Source of the DNA: Hyphomonadaceae bacterium BRH_c29
GTDB taxonomy: Bacteria > Pseudomonadota > Alphaproteobacteria > Caulobacterales > Hyphomonadaceae
Length of the DNA stretch: 64,000 nt
Assembly (NCBI GenBank): GCA_000961695.1
Contig: LADW01000032.1
Location: 1-64,000, forward strand
Direction of reading: 5' to 3'
The translations under genes were made by a program, and so were the position numbers. Shown piece after piece: positions 46,990 through 55,591 of this stretch. The notes under the pieces were generated by a model. That model did no database searches and was not told where the DNA came from. It was given only the letters and a program-made list of their open reading frames with translations. The first letter of the stretch is position 1. Every line of letters starts with the position of its first letter.

Positions 46990-48294
46990 CTACGGCTCGC
47001 CATATTTCATGACGACCGTGACGCCCATGTCCCGGAGGAGGCCTGTTGGCAGGACGCCGCCCGCGCAGACGATGACGGCATCATTGGCCAGCTTGAAGCG
47101 GGAACCGTCCTGTTCAAGGATCACGGCGTTGGGCTGTATCTCTGACACGTTTGATTGAAGCAGCACTTTCAGGCGGCCATTTGCCTCCGCTGACGTGATG
47201 CGTTCGCGGTTCTTGCGCCGGGCACGCTGGAAGGCATCGCCTCGATAGGACAGAAGGACGCGCGCACTGGTTTCTTCCACAAGTGAGGCTGCGGCTTCCA
47301 GCGCGCTGTCGCCGCCGCCAACGACCAGCACGTCCTGACCGTCAAACTGTTCGGGAGCCTCCAGCCGATAAACGACCTTGGACAAGTCTTCACCCGGAAC
47401 ATCGAGCTTGCGCGGCGTGCCCCGTCGTCCGATGGCCAGCAGGACGGAGCGGGCTTCAAAAGTCTGCTGACTTGTCTCGACCAGGAAGCCATCGGTCTGT
47501 TGCCGGATCGCGACGAGGTCATGATCGTATTCTATCTTGAGACCAGCCTGGGCAATTGCGTCGGACCAGAAGTCCAGCAGGCCTTCCTTGGAAATCTCCG
47601 AGAACCGGGTCGCGCCTACGATGGGCAGGATGGCTGGCTTCGTCATGACCACTTTGCCGCGCGGATAATGCGCGATGGTGCCGCCCATTTTCTCCTGCTC
47701 GATTGTGGTGAAATGCATGCCGAGCGATTTTGCGGCGAGGCTGGCGGACAGACCGGCGGGGCCGGCGCCCACGATGACCAGATCCAGCATTCCGCGGGGT
47801 GCTTTTCCGCGCAGGCGATGGACGGCGGTGACGGCTTGCTGGCCCTGATTGACCGCGTTCCGGATCAGTCCCATGCCGCCAAGTTCCCCGGCGATGAATA
47901 TTCCGGGCACGCTGGTTTCGAATTCGGGCGTGACAAGCGGGAGTTCCACGCCGCGTGTTTTCGTGCCGAAGACGAGCGAGATCGCCTTGGTCGGGCAGGC
48001 GGCTGCGCAGGCGCCGTGCCCGATGCAAAGCGTCGGGTCGATCAGCTGGGCCTTGCCTCGGATGATGCCGATGACATCTCCTTCCGGACACGCGGACACA
48101 CAGGCGGCTGAGCCGCAACACAAGGCAGGGTCAATCACGGGGTGGAGTGAAGCCGGCTCGGTCAGGCCGGCTTCTTTTGCCTCCTGGTATATCGCCGCTG
48201 CGCGAGAGGATGCGCGTTCCTTGAGGAACAGGTAGGCGCCTGCCGCAAGGATGAAGGGAATGCCGTAGACCAGCAATGAGGGCAGGAGTTCCAT
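46990..48294 (-). CDS. FAD/NAD(P) oxidoreductase with N-terminal Fe-S domain
   Basis: A 434-residue protein with one N-terminal membrane helix (LLVYGIPFILAAGAYLFL) and two ferredoxin-like motifs: CCGSAACVSACPEG and CIGHGACAAACPTK (about residues 60-100). A thioredoxin-reductase-like flavoprotein follows, with FAD site DLVIVGAGPAGLSASLAA, NAD(P) site VLVVGGGDSALEAAASL and a C-terminal VIVCAGGVLPTGLL. In both Fe-S motifs the second canonical Cys is replaced (Ser, His). It would feed electrons from NAD(P)H into a membrane carrier. It lies nine bases downstream of ccmI, at the end of the ccm operon. Confidence 0.85.
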   Translation of the reverse strand: MELLPSLLVYGIPFILAAGAYLFLKERASSRAAAIYQEAKEAGLTEPASLHPVIDPALCCGSAACVSACPEGDVIGIIRGKAQLIDPTLCIGHGACAAACPTKAISLVFGTKTRGVELPLVTPEFETSVPGIFIAGELGGMGLIRNAVNQGQQAVTAVHRLRGKAPRGMLDLVIVGAGPAGLSASLAAKSLGMHFTTIEQEKMGGTIAHYPRGKVVMTKPAILPIVGATRFSEISKEGLLDFWSDAIAQAGLKIEYDHDLVAIRQQTDGFLVETSQQTFEARSVLLAIGRRGTPRKLDVPGEDLSKVVYRLEAPEQFDGQDVLVVGGGDSALEAAASLVEETSARVLLSYRGDAFQRARRKNRERITSAEANGRLKVLLQSNVSEIQPNAVILEQDGSRFKLANDAVIVCAGGVLPTGLLRDMGVTVVMKYGEP

Positions 48295-48302
48295 CGGTGA
48301 GC

Positions 48303-49499
48303 TTAGTCTGTAGCCGGCGTGTTTGCCGCCTCATCCAGCTGCTGAAGGGCGGAAGCATCGCCAGAAAATGCTGCTTTCGCCCGCGATAGAGCGTCTTGCG
48401 TCAGGTCGGCTTGTCCCAGCACTTTGCGTGCCCGAATGAGGCGTATCCAGCCCTCCAGGTCGTCCGGATTGTCTCGCATTTTCTGGTCAAGCCGCGAGAC
48501 CATGCCTTCGATCATCGCCTGGCGTTCTGCCTCGGGCATCTGGGCCGCTGCTGCCACGTCGGTCGCGCTGGGGCCAGGCGCGGCGGCCTGGACATCGGCA
48601 GGCAGGCGTGCCGTGACGTCTGTGCTCAGCTTGTCGGCGAGTTCGAGGATGCGGGTGCGGACATCATCCCGCCATTCGTCTCCGGGGGACGATGACGCGA
48701 GCAGAGTGATCCAGTCTTCAAGGGCCGCTTCGGGCGCGCCGTCCTGTTGCTTCTTGAGGCCCAGAAGGAAGCGCGCTCTTGGATCCGTCGGATTGAGTGC
48801 AAGTGCCTGTTTCAGGGCATCGGCGGCCTCATCGGAAATGCGTCCGCCGCCGAGCCGGATCAGGGCCTCTCCGTAAGCGGACAGCGTGTTCGGGTCGCTC
48901 GCGTCGAGATCGATGGCTCGCTTGTAAGCTTGCCGTGCGCCTTCGACGTCACCCATTCTGAAGCGGCTCCAGCCGAGCATGCGCCAGCCTTCCACATCAT
49001 CCGGATTGAGCGACAGCCGGTCTTCGAGGCGTGTGAGCAGTTCATCAACGGGGGCGACCCCGTTTGGGTTCGCTTGCGTCATCGCCGATTGCTGGGGCGA
49101 CCGCGTAAGAGGTGGGCCAGCCATCATGCTGCCGGCGGGCTTGGGCGTGCTGGCCGGAACGCCGGGCGACCCGACGATCGAGTACAGGATGCCGGACCCC
49201 AGCACCATAACGGCGACAATGCCGACGAGGGTGAATTGATCGGACCGCCGCATGTTTGTTTCCTCATTGTGTATTTGTTCGACATCCGTGTTCGCCAGAC
49301 GTCGCTTGATTTCCAGTCGGGCGAGTTGCGCGTCTTCGGCTGGAATGAGTCCCAGGGTCTCCTCGCGCTCCACTTCCTTCAATTGAGATAGGTAGACCGA
49401 GTCTTTTGAGCCGGCAGTTTGCTGGCCCCGCAGGAAGATCGGGCGGACGATGAGCAAGGCTGCCGCCACCATCAGGACAGTTAGTAGAATCCAGAGCAT
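48303..49499 (-). CDS. ccmI: Cytochrome c maturation protein CcmI
   Basis: A 398-residue protein with an N-terminal membrane helix (MLWILLTVLMVAAALLIV), a cytoplasmic coil (SVYLSQLKEVEREETLGLIPAEDAQLARLEIKRRL), a second helix (FTLVGIVAVMVLGSGILYSIV, about 96-115) and periplasmic TPRs (DVEGWRMLGWSRFRMGDVEGA and repeats). CcmI presents apocytochrome to CcmF/H for haem ligation. ATG 49499 lies one base after the ccmH stop codon. The C-terminal region, about 130 residues longer than a single TPR block, repeats the pattern DDLEGWIRLIRAR. Confidence 0.92.
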   Translation of the reverse strand: MLWILLTVLMVAAALLIVRPIFLRGQQTAGSKDSVYLSQLKEVEREETLGLIPAEDAQLARLEIKRRLANTDVEQIHNEETNMRRSDQFTLVGIVAVMVLGSGILYSIVGSPGVPASTPKPAGSMMAGPPLTRSPQQSAMTQANPNGVAPVDELLTRLEDRLSLNPDDVEGWRMLGWSRFRMGDVEGARQAYKRAIDLDASDPNTLSAYGEALIRLGGGRISDEAADALKQALALNPTDPRARFLLGLKKQQDGAPEAALEDWITLLASSSPGDEWRDDVRTRILELADKLSTDVTARLPADVQAAAPGPSATDVAAAAQMPEAERQAMIEGMVSRLDQKMRDNPDDLEGWIRLIRARKVLGQADLTQDALSRAKAAFSGDASALQQLDEAANTPATD

Positions 49500-49500
49500 G

Positions 49501-49974
49501 TCAGGCCTCGCCGCGTTCTTGAAGGTGTGCATTCAGGCGCGCGATTTCTTCATCCGACAGCGGAGCGGGTGTTTCCATGGCGCGAGCGGCCGGGCGAAGG
49601 TAGACCAGCCAGCAAAGGCCTGCGATCAGCACAAAGGCAAAGGGCGCGCTCCAGAGAAGAAATGTGTCTGGTTGAAAGGGGGGCTTCATCAGAACAAAAT
49701 TCCCGTACCGGTCCGTCATGAATGCGCGGACCTCGTCTGGCGTATCGCCTGCAACAAGCCGCTCCCTCACGAGCTGCCGCATGTCGGCCGCAAGTGGGGC
49801 GCCGGAATCTTCAATCGACTGGTTCTGGCAAACGACACACCTGAGAGATTTGCCGACCGTTCTGGCCTCAGCTTCGATTGCAGGCGAGAATTCAGAGTCA
49901 GTCTTCTCCTGCGCGTTGGCGAAGGAAACAGCTTGAAAGGCCAGAAAGCAGAAGAGAAAGAGAAGGCGGTTCAT
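49501..49974 (-). CDS. ccmH: Cytochrome c maturation thiol reductase CcmH
   Basis: A 157-residue protein with a signal peptide ending ANA-Q, the LRCVVCQNQSIEDSGAPLA motif with the redox CxxC, and a C-terminal membrane helix (LLWSAPFAFVLIAGLCWLVYL). It keeps the apocytochrome CxxCH thiols reduced. Start overlaps the ccmG stop (ATGA). Such support fits the 50-plus haems encoded across the divergent gap. Confidence 0.96.
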   Translation of the reverse strand: MNRLLFLFCFLAFQAVSFANAQEKTDSEFSPAIEAEARTVGKSLRCVVCQNQSIEDSGAPLAADMRQLVRERLVAGDTPDEVRAFMTDRYGNFVLMKPPFQPDTFLLWSAPFAFVLIAGLCWLVYLRPAARAMETPAPLSDEEIARLNAHLQERGEA

Positions 49975-50546
49975 GGCGTGCCCCCTTCGATGTCCTGGAT
50001 CAGAGGCAAAAGTGTATCTTCCCAGACTTCAGGTGTGATGGGCCCGATGTGTTTGTACCGGATGCGTCCATCCGCATCGATGAGGAAGGATTCGGGTGCA
50101 CCTGTGACGCCGAGATTGATCGCGAGGCGGCTGTCGGCGTCCAGTCCCACCTTGGTGTAGGGATTGCCATATCGCTCCAGCCACTGGCGTCCTTCAAAGG
50201 CGGTGTCCCGCCAGTCCACGCCATAGATCGTAATGGCGCCGCTGTTTCCGAGTTCCATGAGTTCGGGATGCTCAGCTGCGCAGGCGACGCACCAGGACCC
50301 GAAAACGTTCACCAGCGTTACACCGCCTCTCACATCTTCATTGGTCAGCAAGGGGATATCTTTGCTGAGCGGATCCAGCTGAAATTCCGGCATCGGACGG
50401 TCAATCATCATTGTGGGCAGTGCGTGCGGGTCCTTGGTCAGGCCGACAGCAAAAAAGCCCATGATGATGGCCAGCACGCCTACCGGGATCAGGGCAGACC
50501 ATCGCGGGAAACCTGTCGCTCTCTTTTCTGTGTTGGGGGCGGTCAT
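49971..50546 (-). CDS. ccmG: Thiol:disulfide interchange protein CcmG/DsbE
   Basis: A 191-residue thioredoxin-like periplasmic protein. An N-terminal anchor (LIPVGVLAIIMGFFAVGL) is followed by the thioredoxin fold with active site NVFGSWCVACAAEHPEL (WCxxC) and the GVTGAPESFLIDADGRI cis-Pro strand. It reduces apocytochrome or CcmH. ATG 50546 lies one base after the ccmF stop codon; an in-frame start 63 bases upstream would fall inside ccmF. Confidence 0.95.
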   Translation of the reverse strand: MTAPNTEKRATGFPRWSALIPVGVLAIIMGFFAVGLTKDPHALPTMMIDRPMPEFQLDPLSKDIPLLTNEDVRGGVTLVNVFGSWCVACAAEHPELMELGNSGAITIYGVDWRDTAFEGRQWLERYGNPYTKVGLDADSRLAINLGVTGAPESFLIDADGRIRYKHIGPITPEVWEDTLLPLIQDIEGGTP

Positions 50547-50547
50547 G

Positions 50548-52530
50548 CTAAACAACCTCTGCAGGCGCGACGGTCGGAGCGGCGACTGCCTTGTGGGGCA
50601 CAGCGACACGGAACCTGCGGTCTGTCAGCGAAATAAAGCCGCCACCTGCAATCGTGAAGCCGCCAAGCCAGATCCAGATCACGAACGGATGCCGGTTGAA
50701 GCGAACGGTATAGCCGTCTCCACTTTCGGACTGGCTATAGGCCACATAGAGATTGGCGAGCGGCCCTGGTCGAATGCCGGCCTCGGTCGTGAAGGTGTCG
50801 CGTTCGGGATAGTAGCGCCGTTCTGTTTCGATTGTGCCGTCCGGTCTCCCGTTGTGGGTGACGCTAAATGTCAGCTGTTCGGCTTCGTAGTTCGGACCCT
50901 GACTGAGCGCTGTGTCGGACAGCGTCAGTTCATAGCCGGACAGTGCAAGCGTATCACCGCGTCTCATGAACGAGACGGCTTCGCTATCCCAACTTGTCGT
51001 TCCTGCGACACCGATCATGACAAGGGCAAAACCCAGATGCGCGCCGAGGAAGCCCCAAGTCGCGCGCGGGAATGCACGCGCGAGGTAGAAGGATTGGGAA
51101 AGTGGAACTTGCCCCAGCCGCGTTCTCTTGATGAGCCACGCGATCAGCCCAAAGATCACCAGAAGGGCAAAGCCGAACCCAACGCCCGCGACGATGCTTT
51201 TCCCGATAATCCCGATCAGAAGGCCAATCACGGCGGCGGCAGCAGCAGGACGACGGACAGATGCCGAGGCAGCTTTGGCATTGTCAGAACGCCAGCGGAC
51301 GAACGGACCGAATGTCATGACGGTTGCCACAAGGATCATCAGCGGGGCGAAGGTCATGTTGAAATAGGGCGGGCCGACCGTGATCTTGTCGTGCGTCAGA
51401 GAGTCGATCAGAAGCGGATAGAACGTTCCGAGGAAGACGACAGCCGTGGCGCAGAGCAAGAGGAGGTTGTTGGCAAGGATGCCACCCTCGCGGCTGATGC
51501 CTGCGAAGGGAGGGCCTTGTTTGACGGCCCCAGCCCGCACGGCATAGAGCGCCAACGCACCGCCAGAGGCGAGCAGGATCATCCCCAGGATGAACACACC
51601 TCTCGCTGGGTCTACAGCAAAGGCGTGAACACTGGTGAGCACGCCGGAGCGGACCAGGAAGGTGCCGATGAGGCTGAGCGTGAATGTCAGGATCGACAGG
51701 AGTAGGGTCCAGTTCACCAGCGCGTGCCGACGCTCCACGACGAGAGCGGAGTGTAAGAGCGCCGTGCCAATCAGCCATGGCATGAAGGACGCGTTCTCCA
51801 CCGGGTCCCAGAACCACCAGCCGCCCCATCCGAGTTCGTAATAGGCCCAGAGGCTCCCCGCCGTGATGCCAACCGTCAGGAAGCACCAGGAGGCGAGGAC
51901 CCAGGGGCGAACCCAGCGGGCCCAGGCCGCATCGACGCGGCCTTCGATCAGGGCTGCAACTGAGAATGAGTACGCGATGGAGAAGCCGACATAGCCGAAG
52001 TAAAGCATCGGTGGGTGAAAGGCCAGGCCGGGGTCCTGTAGCAGCGGGTTGAAGCCGTTGCCTTCAAAGGGTGCCGGGAACAGTCTCGCAAACGGGTTCG
52101 ACGTGAAGACGATGAAAGCCAGGAAAGCGACGCCGATCATGCCCTGGACCGCGAGTGTGCGGGCTTTGAACGTTGCAGGCAGGTTGGTGCCGAACACCGC
52201 GACAGCGCCGCCAAATGCCGCAAGGACCAGCACCCATAGCAGCATGGAGCCTTCATGTTGCCCCCAGGCCGCTGTGATCTTGTAGAACATGGGCTTGAGC
52301 GTATGCGAGTTCGCGGCAACGATGCGTAGAGAGAAGTCAGAGGTCGCAAAGGCGGTAATGAGGCAAGCAAAAGCGATCGCAAGAAGAAGAAACTGTGCAA
52401 CCGCCGCGCTATCCGCGACCGCCATCATGCGAATGCTTCGCACATACGCCCCCCACATCGGTACGGTTGATTGAATCACCGCAGCCATCAGTGCAAGGAT
52501 TAGGCAGAATAGTCCGATTTCGCCGACCAT
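50548..52530 (-). CDS. ccmF: Haem lyase CcmF
   Basis: A 660-residue polytopic haem-attachment protein with the WWD signature WGGWWFWDPVENASFMPW and conserved His regions (ALLHSALVVERRHALVNW; PVAHKAV-type C-terminus). It joins haem to CxxCH motifs with CcmH/I. It is the first gene of the minus-strand run ccmF-ccmG-ccmH-ccmI-oxidoreductase, divergent from the cytochrome b gene. ccmA-E are not present in this window. Confidence 0.97.
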   Translation of the reverse strand: MVGEIGLFCLILALMAAVIQSTVPMWGAYVRSIRMMAVADSAAVAQFLLLAIAFACLITAFATSDFSLRIVAANSHTLKPMFYKITAAWGQHEGSMLLWVLVLAAFGGAVAVFGTNLPATFKARTLAVQGMIGVAFLAFIVFTSNPFARLFPAPFEGNGFNPLLQDPGLAFHPPMLYFGYVGFSIAYSFSVAALIEGRVDAAWARWVRPWVLASWCFLTVGITAGSLWAYYELGWGGWWFWDPVENASFMPWLIGTALLHSALVVERRHALVNWTLLLSILTFTLSLIGTFLVRSGVLTSVHAFAVDPARGVFILGMILLASGGALALYAVRAGAVKQGPPFAGISREGGILANNLLLLCATAVVFLGTFYPLLIDSLTHDKITVGPPYFNMTFAPLMILVATVMTFGPFVRWRSDNAKAASASVRRPAAAAAVIGLLIGIIGKSIVAGVGFGFALLVIFGLIAWLIKRTRLGQVPLSQSFYLARAFPRATWGFLGAHLGFALVMIGVAGTTSWDSEAVSFMRRGDTLALSGYELTLSDTALSQGPNYEAEQLTFSVTHNGRPDGTIETERRYYPERDTFTTEAGIRPGPLANLYVAYSQSESGDGYTVRFNRHPFVIWIWLGGFTIAGGGFISLTDRRFRVAVPHKAVAAPTVAPAEVV

Positions 52531-52713
52531 GGTCGCTCCCAGAAACTGACGATACTCTTGAGTCGGGCGACGTTAGAAATCATTGAGGCGAATGGCAAAA
52601 TTAAATTGTATTCATTAGTCACAAGGCAAAAGATCGGGTGTTGAGGTGATTGTGGTGTGGTGACGTCCTTACGTTTGGACGCACTTTCAGTGCTTGTTAA
52701 TCAGGGGATCTTG

Positions 52714-53598
52714 ATGGCTGAAATTGGCCTGGCTCCAGGTAGTGGACGAAGTCTGGCCGAAGGCCGGAAGATCGCGAAGCGTCCCACTGAATTTGTCTCC
52801 CTGATTGTTGCTGTTCTGATCGTTTGCGCTCTCGCCGCAGGGTGGCATTGGCGGCGTGACCTGCCCTGGTCGGCCGAGTTCGGTACAGGCTATTGGCTTG
52901 GCATCACCGGCCTGTCCTGTGTCGGTCTGTTGCTGCTGTATCCATTGAGGAAACGCGTATCTGCGCTGCGGGTGTTCGGTTCTGTTCCGGCCTGGTTTCG
53001 CATCCACATGTTTCTCGGTGCGATTGCGCCGGTTCTGATACTTTACCACGCCCGTTTCTCGGTCAGCTCCTTGAATGCCAACGTGGCGCTCACATGCATG
53101 TTGATCGTTGCCGGCAGCGGGATTATCGGCCGGTTTCTGTATGTTCGAATCCATCGCGGCGTGACCGGACGCAAGCAGGAAGCCCGGCGCCTGCTTTCTG
53201 ATGCAAGTGCGTATCGCGACCAGCTCAACGAACATTTTGCCGCAGCCGTCGAACTCGCAGAAGACCTAGAAGCGCACATCAGGACCGGTCGTTCAGGTTT
53301 TTTCTCATCCGTATTCCAGGCTTTTGCTGATTCCCGGCGCATCGGGGACGCTCAGGCGAGAATGGTCCGGTCGATAAAGCAGGGGTTGCGCGAGATGGGC
53401 GGCGCGAAATCCGCCCAGCGACAAACCCGCAAGGACGCGCTTCGCCTTGTCAGGAAATATTGCGAGACCCTGCGAGAGGCGTCCCAGCTCGAAGCGTTCG
53501 AGCGGTTGTTTTCACTTTGGCACGTTGTGCACCTTCCGCTTTTCTTTCTCATGTTGATTGCTGCTGCCATTCATGTCTTCGCCGTTCATCAATACTAG
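52714..53598 (+). CDS. Membrane b-type cytochrome-like protein
   Basis: A 294-residue protein with about five membrane helices (near residues 26-45, 58-78, 97-113, 122-143, 262-285). A long soluble, charged region between helices 4 and 5 (about 150-260) is rich in Arg, Ala and Glu. Histidines sit at membrane edges (AGWHWRRD, WFRIHMFLG, LILYHARF, LWHVVHLPLFFL, AAIHVFAVH), as needed for two or more b haems. ATG 52714 has AGGGGATC upstream. The gene overlaps the 24-haem cytochrome gene by 26 bases. It likely moves electrons from quinol or the flavoprotein to periplasmic cytochromes. Confidence 0.75.
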   Translation: MAEIGLAPGSGRSLAEGRKIAKRPTEFVSLIVAVLIVCALAAGWHWRRDLPWSAEFGTGYWLGITGLSCVGLLLLYPLRKRVSALRVFGSVPAWFRIHMFLGAIAPVLILYHARFSVSSLNANVALTCMLIVAGSGIIGRFLYVRIHRGVTGRKQEARRLLSDASAYRDQLNEHFAAAVELAEDLEAHIRTGRSGFFSSVFQAFADSRRIGDAQARMVRSIKQGLREMGGAKSAQRQTRKDALRLVRKYCETLREASQLEAFERLFSLWHVVHLPLFFLMLIAAAIHVFAVHQY

Positions 53599-55357
53599 AT
53601 GGCTCGTCCTGGTTGCGGCGATCTTCCTGGTCGGCGCGATCGGAGGTGGCCCTCAGGCAATGGCGCAGAGCGCTATTGAGCGGCTCGTGTCGCCGGGGAA
53701 GCTGTCGGATGCGCATGTGGAACAAGAGAAGGAATGCTCGGCCTGCCACACATCCTTCAACAAGAAGGCTCAGTCAGGGCTTTGCCGGGAGTGTCACGAC
53801 GACATTGATGCCGACATTCTCGCAGGGGCTGGGTTTCATGGGAAATTTCCCGACGTTGGCGAAGCGGAGTGCAAGACCTGCCACACCGAGCATGAAGGAC
53901 GCGCCGCCGACATTGTCGGTCTGGATACGGCAGCGTTCGATCACACCTTTACGGATTACCGGCTGGAGGGAAAGCACGCCTCCGTCGCCTGCGCGGACTG
54001 CCATTTGAGCGGCGTCGCGTATGCGAAAGCGCCGCAGACATGTATTGCCTGTCACAAGGAAGACGATCCACATTTCGGCCGATTGGGAACAGACTGCGCG
54101 TCCTGCCATGTGCCGGATCGCTGGGAGAGTGTGAGCTTCGACCACTCAAGCACATCCTTCGCGCTGCTCGGTGCGCATGCAGAGGTGAAATGCGACGCCT
54201 GCCATATGAATCAGGTCTGGGAGGGCATCGGGACGGAGTGCATTGATTGCCACAAGGCCGATGATCCGCATGCCGGCCGCTTTGGATCAGCCTGCGCAGA
54301 CTGTCACGTTCCGGCCAGCTGGACCAAAATCAAGTTCAATCACGATACAACGGGCTTCAGGCTGACGGGCAAGCATTCGACGATCGAGTGCGCCGCTTGC
54401 CATGGCCCCGGAAAGCCTGATCCCGCACCGAAGACCTGTATCGGCTGCCACAAGTCAGACGATGTGCATAAGGGGCAGAACGGGCCGGACTGCGCCAGTT
54501 GCCACGCGACGAACAAATGGGATCAGGTGTCCTTCAATCATGCCTCCACCGGCTTTCCGCTGCTGGGCAAGCATGAAACCGCGAAATGCGAAACCTGCCA
54601 CACGCAACCCATCCATACGTGGACGCCGCCCACGGGGTGCATTGATTGCCACAGTGAGGATGACAAGCACGAGGGCCTTCTCGGTCCCGATTGTGGTGAG
54701 TGTCACCAGGAGGCATCTTGGGCTCAGGTCCGGTTCGATCACGATAAGGACACGCGCTTTGCGCTGTTCGGGGCGCATGATGCCATTGAATGTGCAGCCT
54801 GTCACAAGGTTGCGACGACAGCTGCGCTACCGTCGGTTTCCTGCGCGGGCTGTCACCGTGAGGAGGACCCTCACAAGGGGCAGCTCGGGGACGGCTGCGG
54901 TCAGTGCCATAATGTCGATAGCTGGACGCAGAAAGTGAAGTTCAATCATGAGTTCTCGGACTTCCCGCTTTTAGGGAAGCATGCGTCTGTCGAGTGTGCG
55001 GACTGTCACAAGACCAAAGCCTTCCTCGACGTGTCGGTCACCTGTAATGATTGTCACGCTAAGGACGATGTTCATAAAGGCGGGTTGGGGCAGGATTGCG
55101 CCACGTGTCACAATCCCGGCGGTTGGCCTTTCTGGGAATTTGATCACAACACGCAAACATCCTTTCCGCTTACGGGGAAGCATGCGTCCGTCACTTGCGC
55201 CGATTGTCATTCGCCCCGGTCTGATGGAAAATTCACTGCCTCAAGCCGGTGTGTGAGTTGTCATTCTGCCGATGACAAACACAGAGGCGCATTCGGAACA
55301 TCTTGCGAAAGATGCCACAACACCGAAGCGTTCTGGGCCGTGGAAGTTGTTCGTTAG
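53573..55357 (+). CDS. 24-haem c-type cytochrome
   Basis: A 594-residue exported protein (signal peptide ending AMA-Q) with 24 CxxCH haem motifs (CSACH, CRECH, CKTCH, CADCH, CIACH and so on to CERCH). The spacing repeats a unit of GKHASVACADCH, CIACHKEDDPH and GTDCASCHVPDRW with conserved FDH and GKH histidines, which supply second axial ligands. ATG 53573 starts inside the cytochrome b gene, so the two are coupled. It belongs to the large cytochrome c3-like/ c7-like multihaem group and should act as a periplasmic or outer-surface electron wire. Confidence 0.93.
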   Translation: MSSPFINTRWLVLVAAIFLVGAIGGGPQAMAQSAIERLVSPGKLSDAHVEQEKECSACHTSFNKKAQSGLCRECHDDIDADILAGAGFHGKFPDVGEAECKTCHTEHEGRAADIVGLDTAAFDHTFTDYRLEGKHASVACADCHLSGVAYAKAPQTCIACHKEDDPHFGRLGTDCASCHVPDRWESVSFDHSSTSFALLGAHAEVKCDACHMNQVWEGIGTECIDCHKADDPHAGRFGSACADCHVPASWTKIKFNHDTTGFRLTGKHSTIECAACHGPGKPDPAPKTCIGCHKSDDVHKGQNGPDCASCHATNKWDQVSFNHASTGFPLLGKHETAKCETCHTQPIHTWTPPTGCIDCHSEDDKHEGLLGPDCGECHQEASWAQVRFDHDKDTRFALFGAHDAIECAACHKVATTAALPSVSCAGCHREEDPHKGQLGDGCGQCHNVDSWTQKVKFNHEFSDFPLLGKHASVECADCHKTKAFLDVSVTCNDCHAKDDVHKGGLGQDCATCHNPGGWPFWEFDHNTQTSFPLTGKHASVTCADCHSPRSDGKFTASSRCVSCHSADDKHRGAFGTSCERCHNTEAFWAVEVVR

Positions 55358-55591
55358 CGGTGCAACTGAAGCGCGTTTTAGGCGCACTGTGATTGCGTGT
55401 TATTCTCATTAATAACAATGGTTTACGTGCGCTAACTCTGTGAAATTTAATAATTCATTATTGGTCTGCTGAGAACGGTTCTGGCAGCTTGTTATCACGT
55501 GAATGTGAAGATCAGAAAAAACACGCGCAATCGAAATAAAGGGGTGAGGTGACCCCACGCGCGTGTCGTCAATGATCGAGGGAGGACGCGC

